Assembly (NCBI GenBank): GCA_023954035.1
Contig: JAMLIT010000009.1
Span: forward strand, 25,064-89,063
Direction of reading: 5' to 3'
DNA: 64,000 nt
Source: Burkholderiaceae bacterium
GTDB lineage: Bacteria; Pseudomonadota; Gammaproteobacteria; Burkholderiales; Burkholderiaceae_C
Below, piece after piece: positions 46,531 to 56,637 of the stretch. The position numbers and the translations under genes were made by a program. The number at the start of each line of letters is the position of its first letter. Within the stretch, counting starts at the first letter, position 1. The notes under the pieces are model-generated. The model saw only the letters and a list, made by a program, of their open reading frames with translations, ran no database searches and was not told the DNA's origin.

Positions 46531-47340
46531 TCAGCGACATTCCTGCTGGCTGTTGACGATGCGCTTGAGCGCCTCGGCATCCAGAATGCGCACGTGGCGC
46601 TGCTTGACTTCGACGATGCCGTCGTCGACGAATTTTGAGAAAGTTCGGCTCACCGTTTCCAGCTTCAGCCCCAGGTAGCTGCCGATTTCTTCGCGAGTCA
46701 TGCGCAGCACCAGCTCGGTTTGCGAAAAGCCTCGGGCGTGCAGACGCTGCACCAGGTTGAGCAGGAAGGCGGCCAGCCGCTCTTCGGCGCGCATGCTTCC
46801 CAAGAGCAGCATCACGCCATGCTCGCGCACGATCTCGCGGCTCATGATCTTGTGCACGTGGTGCTGCAGGGCATTGACCTCGCGCGAAATCTCTTCGATA
46901 CGGTCAAAGGGCATGACGCACACTTCGGCGTCTTCCAGGGCCACGGCGTCGCAGCTGTGGTGGTCGTTGACGATGCCATCGAGCCCGATGATTTCCCCCG
47001 CCATTTGAAAACCGGTGACCTGGTCGCGCCCGTCTTCCGTGGCAACACAAGTCTTGAAAAAACCCGTGCGGATGGCGTAGAGCGAGGTGAACGCCTCGCC
47101 ATTTCGAAACAGCGAGCCGCCGCGCTTGATCTTGCGGCGTACCGCGACCACGTCGTCCACGCGCTCCATTTGCTCGCTGGTCAAGCCCATGGGGAGGCAC
47201 AGTTCGCGCAGATTGCAGTTGGAGCAGGCGACCCGTATCGTCTGCTGCGTATCTTGCGCGTGGGCGTGGCCAGCCGCATTCGCTTCGGAGAGAGGCTTTG
47301 CGGGTGTTTTGCGGAAGATGGGGGTGCTGGATGCTGACAT
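46531..47340 (-). CDS. fnr: FNR oxygen-sensing transcription regulator
   Basis: 269-residue Crp-family regulator. The oxygen-labile 4Fe-4S ligands are visible: C39, C42 and C48 in CSNCNLRELC and C98 in KTCVATEDG. Then comes the cyclic-nucleotide-like domain and the helix-turn-helix MTREEIGSYLGLKLETVSRTFSKF, whose ETVSR recognition element is FNR-type and binds TTGAT-N4-ATCAA. Divergent from hemN, which has such a site in front of it. Confidence 0.95.
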   Translation of the reverse strand: MSASSTPIFRKTPAKPLSEANAAGHAHAQDTQQTIRVACSNCNLRELCLPMGLTSEQMERVDDVVAVRRKIKRGGSLFRNGEAFTSLYAIRTGFFKTCVATEDGRDQVTGFQMAGEIIGLDGIVNDHHSCDAVALEDAEVCVMPFDRIEEISREVNALQHHVHKIMSREIVREHGVMLLLGSMRAEERLAAFLLNLVQRLHARGFSQTELVLRMTREEIGSYLGLKLETVSRTFSKFVDDGIVEVKQRHVRILDAEALKRIVNSQQECR

Positions 47341-47402
47341 ACATCAAATTATGAACGATTGCGGGTTTTCCCCTCCAAGGCTTGTGGAGCGGCCGTTAAT
47401 TC

Positions 47403-47416
47403 TTGATTTTGGTCAA
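47403..47416 (+). promoter_or_regulatory. FNR box between fnr and hemN
   Basis: TTGATTTTGGTCAA, one mismatch from the FNR consensus TTGAT-N4-ATCAA, 50-63 bases upstream of the hemN ATG and 63-76 upstream of fnr. Confidence 0.85.
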
Positions 47417-47465
47417 GTGACCGGTTGCCGCTCTCAGGCACAGTGCCAGCTCTCCAGGAGAATCC

Positions 47466-48848
47466 ATGACCGTTGCTACGCCCGAGTTGCTGACCCGTTT
47501 CGATGTCTCGGGTCCGCGCTACACGTCCTATCCGACCGCGGACCGTTTTGTCGAGGCCTTTGGGGAGGACGACTACGTTCTGGCGCTCAAGCAGCGCCAC
47601 CTGGGCAGCGTGGCCAAGGCCATGCCGCTGTCCCTGTATGTACATATCCCTTTCTGCGAGTCGCTCTGCTACTACTGTGCTTGCAACAAGATCATCACCA
47701 AGCACCACGAACGGGCCGACGTTTACCTGCGCTATCTGAGTCGCGAGGTCGACCTGCACACCGCGCACTGCGGTACTGGCCAGGTGGTCAGCCAGTTGCA
47801 TCTGGGGGGAGGCACGCCGACCTTCTTGTCCGACGAGGGTCTTCGGGACCTCATGGACACCTTGCGCCGCAGCTTCACTCTGGTGCCGGGCGGCGAGTAT
47901 TCGATCGAGGTCGACCCTCGCACGGTTGACGCAGGTCGCTTGAAGGTGCTGGCCGAACTGGGCTTCAACCGCCTGAGCTTCGGCGTGCAGGATTTCGACC
48001 CCGAGGTCCAGAAGGCCGTACATCGCATCCAGCCCGCAGAGCAGGTGTTCGCGCTGGTGGAAGCTGCACGCTCGATTGGATTCGATTCCATCAATGTCGA
48101 CCTCATCTACGGTCTTCCCAAGCAAACGCCGGAGTCGTTCGACCGGACCCTGGCACAAGTCAACGCGCTGCGCCCGGACCGCATCGCGCTGTATGCCTAT
48201 GCACATCTGCCCGAGCGTTTCAAGCCGCAACGGCGCATCGTCTGGGCCGATCTTCCGATGGCTTCGGCCAAGGTGTCCATGCTGTCTCGATCGCTCGACG
48301 CATTTACCGAGGCGGGTTACGTGTACGTCGGGATGGACCACTTTGCCCTGCCGGAAGACGCCTTGGCCGTCGCCAAACGTCAGGGGCGCCTGCATCGCAA
48401 TTTCCAGGGCTACAGCACCCAGCCCGATTGCGACCTCATCGCGCTAGGCGTATCTGCCATTGGCCGGGTGGGTGCCACCTACAGCCAGAACGCGAAGACG
48501 CTGGAGGAGTACTACGACCTGCTCAACCAGGGGCACCTGCCCATCGTGCGCGGCCTGGCGCTCTCGCGCGACGATCTGGTGCGCCGCTCCGTCATCATGG
48601 CCATCATGTGCCAGGGAGCATTGACCATCGAATCCGTGGAGCAGTCGTGGTTGATCGACTTTCGTGCGTACTTTGCGCGCGAACTGGAACAACTGGCCGA
48701 AATGGAGCAGCAAGGCCTGGTGGCGCTCAGTCCCGAGGGTGTCGAAGTGACCCCGATGGGCTGGTACTTCGTGCGCGGCATCGCCATGGTGTTCGACCGC
48801 TACCTCCAATCGGACCGCAACCGCGCGCGTTTCTCGCGCATCATCTGA
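47466..48848 (+). CDS. hemN: Oxygen-independent coproporphyrinogen III oxidase HemN
   Basis: 460-residue radical-SAM enzyme decarboxylating coproporphyrinogen III to protoporphyrinogen IX without oxygen. The cluster cysteines C64, C68 and C71 are in FCESLCYYC (CxxxCxxC). LHLGGGTPTFLS and INVDLIYGLPKQTPESF follow; the C-terminal HemN-specific domain ends near 455. The start ATG with AGGAGA upstream is well placed. Probably induced by FNR under low oxygen through the box at 47403. Confidence 0.96.
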   Translation: MTVATPELLTRFDVSGPRYTSYPTADRFVEAFGEDDYVLALKQRHLGSVAKAMPLSLYVHIPFCESLCYYCACNKIITKHHERADVYLRYLSREVDLHTAHCGTGQVVSQLHLGGGTPTFLSDEGLRDLMDTLRRSFTLVPGGEYSIEVDPRTVDAGRLKVLAELGFNRLSFGVQDFDPEVQKAVHRIQPAEQVFALVEAARSIGFDSINVDLIYGLPKQTPESFDRTLAQVNALRPDRIALYAYAHLPERFKPQRRIVWADLPMASAKVSMLSRSLDAFTEAGYVYVGMDHFALPEDALAVAKRQGRLHRNFQGYSTQPDCDLIALGVSAIGRVGATYSQNAKTLEEYYDLLNQGHLPIVRGLALSRDDLVRRSVIMAIMCQGALTIESVEQSWLIDFRAYFARELEQLAEMEQQGLVALSPEGVEVTPMGWYFVRGIAMVFDRYLQSDRNRARFSRII

Positions 48849-48849
48849 G

Positions 48850-49587
48850 GTGCTGGGTGCGCTGGCCTGGACGGCCTTGGCCATGGGTTTGCTCGGCGGA
48901 TCGCACTGCCTGGCCATGTGTGCAGCACCGTGCAGCGCGGTGGTAGGTGCGGGCGCAGGGGTCGACTCGGGGTTCGGTTCCGGCGGCGCAGTGCATGTAC
49001 TTCGTGGGCCTGGATCGGACCGCCCCATGGGACGCCGCCTGGTCGCCTTTCACTTGGGCCGGCTCGTGGGGTATGCCAGCGCAGGCGCTACCGTGGCTGT
49101 GGCGGTGCAAAGCTTTGCCTGGATCACTCAGCAGGCCCAGGCCCTGCGTTCGATCTGGACTTTCATGCACCTTGGCGTGCTGGCCTGGGGACTGATGCTG
49201 CTGCTGCTTGCGCGTCAGCCTGCCTGGGTCGAATCCGCAGGCCGAAGGCTCTGGGGTCGCGTTCGTCCCTGGGTCGGCGCATCCGGCGGCGTGTTTGCCA
49301 CCGGCTTTCTTTGGGCCCTGATGCCCTGCGGATTGCTCTATTCCGCCCTTCTGGTGGCAGCACTCAGCGGTGGCCCGGCCGAAGGCGCCATCGTCATGGC
49401 CCTGTTTGCGGCGGGCAGCAGCGTGTGGCTGATCGCCGGGCCATGGGCATGGCTGGGCTTGCGCCAGCGCCTGAACCGCGCCCGCGCCGACTGGGGTACG
49501 CGGCTGGGCGGGCTGCTGCTGTGTGGTGTCGCGGGATGGGCGCTTTGGCAGGACCTCGTAGTGCGTCCTTCGCTCATGTGTCAATAG
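48850..49587 (+). CDS. SafE/TauE-like membrane protein (UreH-like domain)
   Basis: 245-residue integral membrane protein with about six helices. The N-terminal GGSHCLAMCAAPC (family GxxHCxxMC signature) and LWALMPCGLLYSALLVAALSGG identify the sulfite-exporter TauE/SafE, UreH-like group that includes heavy-metal and cytochrome-assembly-associated members. It begins with GTG one base after the hemN stop and is probably translationally coupled to it. A function in metal or sulfur export is inferred from the family only. Confidence 0.88.
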   Translation: MLGALAWTALAMGLLGGSHCLAMCAAPCSAVVGAGAGVDSGFGSGGAVHVLRGPGSDRPMGRRLVAFHLGRLVGYASAGATVAVAVQSFAWITQQAQALRSIWTFMHLGVLAWGLMLLLLARQPAWVESAGRRLWGRVRPWVGASGGVFATGFLWALMPCGLLYSALLVAALSGGPAEGAIVMALFAAGSSVWLIAGPWAWLGLRQRLNRARADWGTRLGGLLLCGVAGWALWQDLVVRPSLMCQ

Positions 49588-49707
49588 CAAAGAATCCGCA
49601 CCGCTGTTGCGCTGGCGCCGCAGTTGGCGGACAAACGGGCAGGCATTTGATTTTCGTCGTCTGATAATGCGTTTTCCTAGACTCGCTTCTGGCGGCAAGG
49701 CCCATCG

Positions 49708-51006
49708 GTGAACCATTCCCTCGTCATTCCCATCGCACAACTGCGTGTTGGCATGTTCATCCAGCTGGATCTGGGCTGGATGCAGCATCCCTTCCCCGTG
49801 GGGAGCTTTCGGGTTGCGTCCGAGGCGCAGATCGATACCTTGCGCAGCCTGGGGCTCAAGCAGATTCGCTACGTTCCGGGCAAGAGCGACCCCGAATTCC
49901 AGGCGGTGCGGGCGCCCGGAACCTCGGCCGGGGTGGCTCAAACGATGCCAGACGAACCCGGGCCCGAGCCCGGGTCCGAGCAGGCGGCACAGGCGCACAG
50001 GATCAGTGCGCTCAGAGCCCAGCTGCAGGCACAGCACCAGGCCCTTGCTGCCTGTGACCAGCGGTTTCTGATAGCCACCCGAACCTGTCTGCGGCTGGGG
50101 CCCTTGGCCGACAAGGAGCCCATCCAGGCCCGAGCGCAAGGCGAGTCGCTGGTGGGAGGCTGTGTCGACGAGCTGCTCGACAATGGCGAGTCGGTCATTC
50201 GGCTTCTCTCGGAAGGGGTGGGGGAGCGCAACGCGCTCCATCCCGTCAATGTCATGGTTCTCAGCCTGCTTCTGGGCAAAGCCGAAGGTGCGAGCGCCGA
50301 TGCCCTGCGCGAGATCGGCCTGACCGCACTCTTTCATGACCTGGGCAAGACGCGCCTGCCGGCGCACCAGTGGGTGCGCAACCCCGACATGACGGCAGGT
50401 GACCTGCTGGGCTACCAGAAACATGTGGCGCATTCCGTGGCCATTGCCCGCCGCATGGGCCTGCCTGCGCCCGTTCTCCGCGGCATTGCAGAGCACCACG
50501 AAATGGCGGACGGCAGCGGATTTCCCGAAGGGCTGAGCGGCCCAGCCATGGGCAACGCGGCGCGCGTCGTCGGGCTGGTCAACTACTACGACCGTTTGTG
50601 CAACCCCGTGCACGGCGCGCAGGCCTTGACGCCGCACGAAGCGCTGTCGCTGATGTTTGCCAAGCACAAGGCAAAGTTCGATACGCGCATTCTGGGCGTA
50701 TTCATTCGCATGATGGGCATCTATCCGCCGGGCTCCATCGTGCAGCTGGTCAACGATCGCTATGCCATTGTGGTGTCGGTCAACTCCTCGCGGCCGCTGA
50801 AGCCCCGGGTCATCGTGCACGACCCGCAGGTGCCCAAGGACGAGGCGCTCATCCTCGACCTGGAAACCGTGCCCGAGCTGGGTATTCGCCGCAGTCTCAA
50901 GCCGACCCAGCTGCCGCGCGAAGCCTTGGACTATCTCTCGCCGCGCAAGCGCATCTGTTACTTTTTTGAGCGCGCGGTGGACCACCAAGGCCTGGCGCAA
51001 CCGTGA
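49708..51006 (+). CDS. HD-GYP domain c-di-GMP phosphodiesterase
   Basis: 432-residue cytosolic protein. An N-terminal DUF3391 region (IPIAQLRVGMFIQLDLGWMQHPFPVGSF, about residues 7-100) is followed by the HD-GYP domain: His210-Asp211 (FHDLGKTRLP), His263-His264 (EHHEMADGSGFP). The GYP residues read GFP, a conservative change. HD-GYP enzymes hydrolyse c-di-GMP to pGpG or GMP. Start at GTG 49708. The next gene overlaps by 4 bp, so both are produced together. Confidence 0.88.
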   Translation: MNHSLVIPIAQLRVGMFIQLDLGWMQHPFPVGSFRVASEAQIDTLRSLGLKQIRYVPGKSDPEFQAVRAPGTSAGVAQTMPDEPGPEPGSEQAAQAHRISALRAQLQAQHQALAACDQRFLIATRTCLRLGPLADKEPIQARAQGESLVGGCVDELLDNGESVIRLLSEGVGERNALHPVNVMVLSLLLGKAEGASADALREIGLTALFHDLGKTRLPAHQWVRNPDMTAGDLLGYQKHVAHSVAIARRMGLPAPVLRGIAEHHEMADGSGFPEGLSGPAMGNAARVVGLVNYYDRLCNPVHGAQALTPHEALSLMFAKHKAKFDTRILGVFIRMMGIYPPGSIVQLVNDRYAIVVSVNSSRPLKPRVIVHDPQVPKDEALILDLETVPELGIRRSLKPTQLPREALDYLSPRKRICYFFERAVDHQGLAQP

Positions 51007-53435
51007 TGCATCTGGCACCCGATCCTGGCTGGTATCGCGCCTTCGACGACCTGCAGGAGGCGGTGTGGGTGGTGGACGCCGACGCGCGCAGCATAGCCTT
51101 TGCCAACCTGAGCGCGGCGCGTCTGCTTGGATTGCCGCGGGAGCAATTGCTGGGCGCGGCGGTGGAGCGCTTTGCGGCCACCCCACAAGACCAGGCCTTC
51201 TGGGCCGACACGCGGCTGGTCGTTGCCAACGGGATCGAGTCGCTTTCTGCCGTGCTGCGCGCCGACGGCGAACTCGTTCCCGTGATGCGCCGCGTGACAC
51301 CACTTGCGATGAATCCAGGCACAGGCGCCATGCTGGTGACCATGGTCGACTGCAGTGAGCGCCAACGCGCAGAGACCGAGCTCGAACGTTTGCTGGCTGA
51401 GCTGCGTGCAACGCTCGATTCGGTGGCCGATGGCATCCTGGTATGCGGGCTCGATGGCCGCATTCGAGCCTTCAATCAACGCCTGGTAAACATCTGGCGC
51501 ATTCCGCAGTCTCTGCTGCTGCAGCGCGACGACGCACGCCTGCATGCCTTTCTGGCCAGCCGGGTCAAGAATGCCGATGCCTACCGCGACCAGCTTGGAC
51601 GGATGCAAGGCGATCCCCATCTGTCCACCCGCGACGTCCTGCAGTTGCAGGGAGGACAGATGGTAGAGCGCCGCTGCGTGCCGCAACTGAGCCATGGCAG
51701 CGTCACCGGCAGGGTCTTTTCGTTTCGCGACATCACGGAAGAAGCCCAGTCCGAAGCCGCCTTGCGCATGGCAGCGCTCGCGTTCGAGGCCAGTCCTTAC
51801 GCCATCTTCTGCACGGACGGCAAAAGGATGCTCACGCAGGTCAACCCGACGCTCGAGCGGCTGACGGGTTTGCCGATGTCGCAGCTTTTGGGCCAGGTCG
51901 CAGACTCGCTTTTTGGCTCTTCGGAACCGCAGTGGATGCAACAAGTGGAACTGGCATGGAAGGGCTCGGATGCATGGACAGGTGAGCTTACGCTGGCCCG
52001 GGATTCCGACGTCCCCTGTGCCGTCCAGCTGTCCTGGGTCGTGCTGCGAGACGCGGATGGAGGGGTCGAGCAAAGCATCGGCTTCGTGCGCGACCTGACG
52101 CAGCAGCATGCCGCGAGGAAGCGCATTGACGAGCTGGCGTACCACGACGTGCTCACCGGACTGCCCAACCGCTTGCAGCTGTCACAGCGCGTGGAGTCCG
52201 CTCTGCGCGGCTCGCGCCCCGGTGCACCGGGCTTTGCCATCCTCGAGCTGGATCTGGACCGTTTCAAAATCATCAACGATTCGCTGGGGCACGCGTTTGG
52301 CGACCGCGTGCTTCGCCTCGTGGCTGCGCGTCTCCAGATCTGCCTGCGGCAGGTCGACATGCTGTGTCGCATGGGTGGCGACGAATTCGTGGTCTACCTG
52401 CACGCCAGCGATCGCGCCACGGCAGAGCACGTGGCCCGGCGCATGTTGCACGAGATGGAGCAGCCGTTCGCGCTCGATGGCATCAGTTTTTCGATCCAAC
52501 TGAGCATGGGCATTTCCTTGTTCCCCCAGGATGGCCGGGGGCTGGACGAACTCATCAAGCACGCGGATACCGCCATGTACCGGGTGAAAGAACGCGGGCG
52601 AGGCAATTTTGGCTTCTACCAGGCCGAGATGAACGCCAATGTACGCGCGCGCATGCAGATCGAACATGCGATGCGCCAGGCCTTGGGGCGTGACGCCATG
52701 CAGGTGCATTTCCAGCCCCAGATCGACACCACCACCGGTGCCATCGTCGCTGCCGAGGCCTTGCTGCGTTGGACGGACGAGGAGCTGGGTTCGGTTTCTC
52801 CCGCCACCTTTGTCCCCATTGCCGAGGACTCGGGCTACATCGTCACGCTGGGTGCCTGGGTCTTGGAACAATCGGTAAAGGAGGCCGTGCGCTGGCTGCA
52901 AAGTGGGCATTCGCTGGTCGTCTCGGTCAATGTGTCCGCGCTGGAGTTGCGCCAGCCCGACTTCGTCGAACGCATCGCCCGCGTGCTGCGCGAGTCGCAA
53001 TTGCCGGCGCAACTGCTGGAACTCGAACTCACCGAGTCCATGCTTCTGCAGGACGCCGAAGAAGCCGCCCAGCGATTGCAGGCGCTCGCCCGGTTGGGGA
53101 TCGCGCTGGCCATTGACGATTTCGGTACCGGTTACTCCAGCCTGGCCTACCTGAAGAATTTGCCCATTCACAAGCTCAAGATCGATCAGTCCTTCGTGCG
53201 CGGGCTGCCGGAGGACGAGGGCGACCGTGCGATCGTCAGTGCCATCGTCCACCTGGGTCAGGCGCTTAAGCTGCAGGTCGTCGCCGAAGGGGTGGAATCC
53301 GAAGCCCAGCGGACCAGCCTGCAGGCCCTGCAGTGCAGCCACTTCCAGGGCTATCTCTGTTCGGCGGCCCTGGCTCCTGCCGACTTCGCGCAGTGGCTCT
53401 CTGCCCGCAAGCCGCCCCTGGCCGTGACGGTCTGA
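51003..53435 (+). CDS. PAS-GGDEF-EAL sensor (diguanylate cyclase/phosphodiesterase)
   Basis: 810-residue cytosolic protein. Three PAS-type regions (about residues 8-125, 135-250 and 255-375) lead to a GGDEF domain with an intact active site at residues 458-462 (MGGDEFVVYL) and an EAL domain with Glu585 in AAEALLRW plus DDFGTGYSSLAYL and the LKIDQSFVRGLP block. Both catalytic sites look complete, so it could make or break c-di-GMP. No transmembrane helices, so the signal is sensed in the cytoplasm. The ATG overlaps the end of the HD-GYP gene by 4 bp. Confidence 0.95.
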   Translation: MMHLAPDPGWYRAFDDLQEAVWVVDADARSIAFANLSAARLLGLPREQLLGAAVERFAATPQDQAFWADTRLVVANGIESLSAVLRADGELVPVMRRVTPLAMNPGTGAMLVTMVDCSERQRAETELERLLAELRATLDSVADGILVCGLDGRIRAFNQRLVNIWRIPQSLLLQRDDARLHAFLASRVKNADAYRDQLGRMQGDPHLSTRDVLQLQGGQMVERRCVPQLSHGSVTGRVFSFRDITEEAQSEAALRMAALAFEASPYAIFCTDGKRMLTQVNPTLERLTGLPMSQLLGQVADSLFGSSEPQWMQQVELAWKGSDAWTGELTLARDSDVPCAVQLSWVVLRDADGGVEQSIGFVRDLTQQHAARKRIDELAYHDVLTGLPNRLQLSQRVESALRGSRPGAPGFAILELDLDRFKIINDSLGHAFGDRVLRLVAARLQICLRQVDMLCRMGGDEFVVYLHASDRATAEHVARRMLHEMEQPFALDGISFSIQLSMGISLFPQDGRGLDELIKHADTAMYRVKERGRGNFGFYQAEMNANVRARMQIEHAMRQALGRDAMQVHFQPQIDTTTGAIVAAEALLRWTDEELGSVSPATFVPIAEDSGYIVTLGAWVLEQSVKEAVRWLQSGHSLVVSVNVSALELRQPDFVERIARVLRESQLPAQLLELELTESMLLQDAEEAAQRLQALARLGIALAIDDFGTGYSSLAYLKNLPIHKLKIDQSFVRGLPEDEGDRAIVSAIVHLGQALKLQVVAEGVESEAQRTSLQALQCSHFQGYLCSAALAPADFAQWLSARKPPLAVTV

Positions 53436-53529
53436 ACCCGGGCGCCGGCGCACAGGAGGCGGCGCACGGCTGCGCGTTCGGGCCTCCCTGTGCAGCCAGC
53501 CAACTTTGCACGTCGCCCAGGCGGCTTCA

Positions 53530-53544
53530 TGCTGCATTGCAGCA
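53530..53544. promoter_or_regulatory. PhaR-like palindrome upstream of the acyl-CoA ligase gene
   Basis: Perfect 15-bp palindrome TGCTGCATTGCAGCA, 50-64 bases upstream of the ATG. It contains CTGC-ATT-GCAG, an exact match to the CTGC-N3-GCAG site of the Paracoccus PHA repressor PhaR. Related site at phaZ (17586-17596). Confidence 0.55.
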
Positions 53545-53593
53545 GAAAAACCGACGGTAGGATGCGCTTTGAATCATTTCTGAAGGAGCACAC

Positions 53594-55231
53594 ATGCTGG
53601 GTTTGATGCAGAGTCAGCCACTCTTGATTTCTTCGCTGATCGAATTTGCCGAGCGCCACCACGGCGACGGCGAAATCGTCTCGCGCCGGGTGGAGGGAGA
53701 CATCCACCGCTACACCTACCGCGACCTGGCAGCACGTTCGCGCCAGCTCGCCAACGCGCTGGACGACGCGGATCTGGCTTTTGGCGACCGCGTCGCCACC
53801 CTCGCATGGAACGGCTACCGCCACATGGAGATGTATTTTGGGGTGAGCGGCTCAGGTCGGGTGGTGCACACCGTCAATCCGCGCCTGCATCCGGAACAGA
53901 TCGCCTGGATCATGAACCACGCGGAGGACAAAGTCCTCTGCTTCGATCTCACGTTTCTGCCCCTGGTGCAAGCCGTGCACGCCAAGTGCCCGAGCGTGAA
54001 ACACTGGGTGGCGCTGTGCGATGCAGACCGACTGCCAGCCGACAGCGGCGTGCCCGGGCTGGTGAGCTATGAGGACTGGATCGGCTCCAGGTCGGCGGAC
54101 TATGCCTGGCCTCAGTTCGACGAGAACACTGCGTCCAGCATGTGTTACACCAGCGGCACCACGGGCAACCCCAAGGCAGCGCTCTACAGCCACCGCTCGA
54201 CCGTGTTGCACGCCTACGCCGCGGCACTTCCCGACGTCATGTGTCTTTCGGCCCGCGACGCGGTGCTGCCGGTGGTCCCCATGTTCCACGTCAATGCCTG
54301 GGGTATTCCGTATTCGGCTGCGCTGACGGGCTGCAAGCTGGTCTTCCCCGGCCCGGCCCTTGATGGAAAGTCGATCTACGAACTGATCGAAGCCGAAAAG
54401 GTCACTTATGCGGCGGGTGTCCCCACCGTATGGCAGATGCTGCTGGGCCATCTGCGTCCTGCAGGTTTGAAATTCACCACGCTCAAGCGCACCGTCATTG
54501 GCGGATCGGCCTGCCCGCCCGCAATGATCACCGCGTTCCAGGACGAGTTCGGCGTGGAGGTCCTGCATGCCTGGGGCATGACGGAAATGAGCCCGCTGGG
54601 CACGCTGTGCACGCTCAAGAATAAACAGCTGGAACTGCCCAAGGACGATCAAATGAAGATCCTGCAGAAGCAGGGCCGCGCTATTTTTGGCGTGGACATG
54701 AAGATCGTGGACGGCGAGGGCAAGGAGCTGCCCTGGGACGGCAAGACCTATGGCGATCTACTGGTGCGTGGCCCCTGGATCATCGAAAGCTACTACAAGG
54801 GTGAGAACCCGCTGGTCCAAGATGCCCAGGGGCGTGGCTGGTTTCCCACCGGCGACGTGGCCACCATCGACCCCGATGGCTTCATGCAAATCACCGACAG
54901 AAGCAAGGACGTGATCAAGTCGGGCGGCGAGTGGATCAGCTCCATCGACATCGAGAATATTGCCATGGCGCATCCGGCAGTGGCCATGGCGGCGTGCATC
55001 GGCATGCCACATCCCAAATGGGACGAACGCCCCATCGTCGCGATCACCCTCAGGCCCGGCGCCGAACTGACGCGGGATGAACTGTTGAAATTCTACGAGG
55101 GCAAGACCGCGAAATGGCAGATACCCGACGACGTGGTGTTTGTGGACGCGATCCCGCTGGGCGCGACCGGCAAGATGCTCAAGACGCGGCTGCGCGAACA
55201 GCTCAAAGACTACCGGCTGCCGGGCCTTTGA
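53594..55231 (+). CDS. Medium/long-chain acyl-CoA ligase (AMP-forming)
   Basis: 545-residue AMP-binding enzyme activating a carboxylic acid to its CoA thioester with ATP. P-loop [21 protein letters not shown] (about residues 182-202), [15 protein letters not shown] (acyl-binding), [15 protein letters not shown] and the C-terminal catalytic Lys in [11 protein letters not shown] are complete. The length and motifs fit the medium-chain or 3-methylmercaptopropionyl-CoA ligase group. AAGGAG precedes the ATG. Adjacent LIV-type transporter and FadB-like genes suggest uptake, activation and degradation of one acid. Confidence 0.92.
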   Translation: MLGLMQSQPLLISSLIEFAERHHGDGEIVSRRVEGDIHRYTYRDLAARSRQLANALDDADLAFGDRVATLAWNGYRHMEMYFGVSGSGRVVHTVNPRLHPEQIAWIMNHAEDKVLCFDLTFLPLVQAVHAKCPSVKHWVALCDADRLPADSGVPGLVSYEDWIGSRSADYAWPQFDENTASSMCYTSGTTGNPKAALYSHRSTVLHAYAAALPDVMCLSARDAVLPVVPMFHVNAWGIPYSAALTGCKLVFPGPALDGKSIYELIEAEKVTYAAGVPTVWQMLLGHLRPAGLKFTTLKRTVIGGSACPPAMITAFQDEFGVEVLHAWGMTEMSPLGTLCTLKNKQLELPKDDQMKILQKQGRAIFGVDMKIVDGEGKELPWDGKTYGDLLVRGPWIIESYYKGENPLVQDAQGRGWFPTGDVATIDPDGFMQITDRSKDVIKSGGEWISSIDIENIAMAHPAVAMAACIGMPHPKWDERPIVAITLRPGAELTRDELLKFYEGKTAKWQIPDDVVFVDAIPLGATGKMLKTRLREQLKDYRLPGL

Positions 55232-55334
55232 CGCGGCAAAGTCGCACGCGTGATAGCGGCTAGGGGCAATCCCTGACCGCTTTCGTGGCACCAGCGGTTA
55301 GGCTGAGGCCAGATATTTCTACAGGAGACAACCG

Positions 55335-56570
55335 ATGAATTTTGCAATCAAAACAGTAGCGGCATCCATCCTGCTGGCAAGCGCTGGCGGCGTTTTTGCT
55401 CAAAATGGTGAGACGGTCAAAATCGCCTGGCTGGATCCACTTTCCGGCCTGATGGCTGCCGTGGGAACCAATCAGCTCAAGAGTTGGCAGTTCGTGGCGG
55501 AGGAGTTCAACAAGAAGAACGCCGCCGGCGTGAAATACGAAATCATCGGTATCGACAACAAACTCAGCCCTCAGGAAACCACCAGTGCCTTGCGCTCGGC
55601 CATGGACCAGGGAGCCCGCTACGTGGTGCAGGGCAACGGCTCGGGCCCAGCGCTTGCCATCATCGATGCGGTGGAAAAGCACAACGCCCGTAATCCTGGC
55701 AAAGAGGTGCTGTACCTGAACTACGCTGCGGTGGACCCAGACCTCACCAACAGCAAGTGCAGCTACTGGCATTTCCGCCTGGACGCAGACACTTCCATGA
55801 AGATGGAGGCGCTGACGACTTACATGAAGGACCAGAAGGAGATCAAAAAGGTCTACCTGCTGAACCAGAACTACTCCCATGGCCACCAGGTCTCCAAGTA
55901 CGCCAAGGAGATGCTCAAGCGCAAGCGCCCGGACGTCGAAATCGTTGGTGACGACCTGCACCCCTTGGCTCAGGTGCGCGATTTCTCGCCCTACATCGCC
56001 AAAATCAAGCAGTCGGGCGCCGACAGCGTGATCACCGGCAACTGGGGCTCTGACCTGGCGCTGCTCATCAAGGCCGCCAATGATGCCGGCCTGAACAACG
56101 TCAACTTCTATACCTACTACGGCGCCGTCACCGGCAGCCCGACCGCCATGGGCGCCGGGGCCGCAGGCCGCGTGTACATGGTGTCGTACGCCCACGCCAA
56201 CATGCCGGGCGAGATCAGCAAGATCACGGCCGACTACAAGAAGAAGTTCAACGACGACATGTACACCAACGCCATTTACAACGGTTTTGCCATGCTCACC
56301 GAGGCGTTCGTGAAAACCAAGTCCACCGATCCGGTGAAGGTGGCCAAGGCCCTGGAAGGAATGAAGTTCAAGGGCTTCAACGGAGAGGTGGAAATGCGCA
56401 AGACGGACCACCAGCTGCAGCAGGGCCTGTTCATTTCCAAGTGGGACAAGGCCGGGGGCAAGTATCCAGTGGACGCGGAGAACACCGGCTACACCTTCGT
56501 ACCTGTCAAGTACTACGAGCCCTACGTGGCCAGCACGCCCACGTCCTGTGACATGAAGCGGCCCTCCTGA
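55335..56570 (+). CDS. LIV-type ABC transporter substrate-binding protein
   Basis: 411-residue periplasmic protein of the type I substrate-binding family. A signal peptide (residues 1-21, ILLASAGGVFA) is followed by the two-lobe fold (VKIAWLDPLSGLMAAVGTNQLKSW, then TGNWGSDLALLIKAANDAGL). Although grouped with branched-chain amino acid binders, many relatives bind aromatic or fatty carboxylates; the neighbours favour that. AGGAGA precedes the ATG. A terminator separates it from the permease genes. Confidence 0.92.
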   Translation: MNFAIKTVAASILLASAGGVFAQNGETVKIAWLDPLSGLMAAVGTNQLKSWQFVAEEFNKKNAAGVKYEIIGIDNKLSPQETTSALRSAMDQGARYVVQGNGSGPALAIIDAVEKHNARNPGKEVLYLNYAAVDPDLTNSKCSYWHFRLDADTSMKMEALTTYMKDQKEIKKVYLLNQNYSHGHQVSKYAKEMLKRKRPDVEIVGDDLHPLAQVRDFSPYIAKIKQSGADSVITGNWGSDLALLIKAANDAGLNNVNFYTYYGAVTGSPTAMGAGAAGRVYMVSYAHANMPGEISKITADYKKKFNDDMYTNAIYNGFAMLTEAFVKTKSTDPVKVAKALEGMKFKGFNGEVEMRKTDHQLQQGLFISKWDKAGGKYPVDAENTGYTFVPVKYYEPYVASTPTSCDMKRPS

Positions 56571-56590
56571 GGGCGGGAACTGCCGGTCCA

Positions 56591-56617
56591 GAGGCCCGAT
56601 CCCGGGCCTCTTTTTTT
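56591..56617 (+). terminator. Partial terminator between the binding-protein and permease genes
   Basis: Perfect 8-bp stem GAGGCCCG / CGGGCCTC with a 4-nt loop and a seven-T run, 21 bases before livH. Such elements let the binding protein be made in excess over the permease. Confidence 0.85.
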
Positions 56618-56637
56618 GATCCGATCCAGACACTTCC

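Noticed and set aside
48841-51411. 856-codon open frame antisense to the SafE-like, HD-GYP and sensor genes
   Set aside because: The sense frames hold three clear genes; the antisense product is Arg/Gln/His-rich with no domain, as expected for GC-rich shadows.
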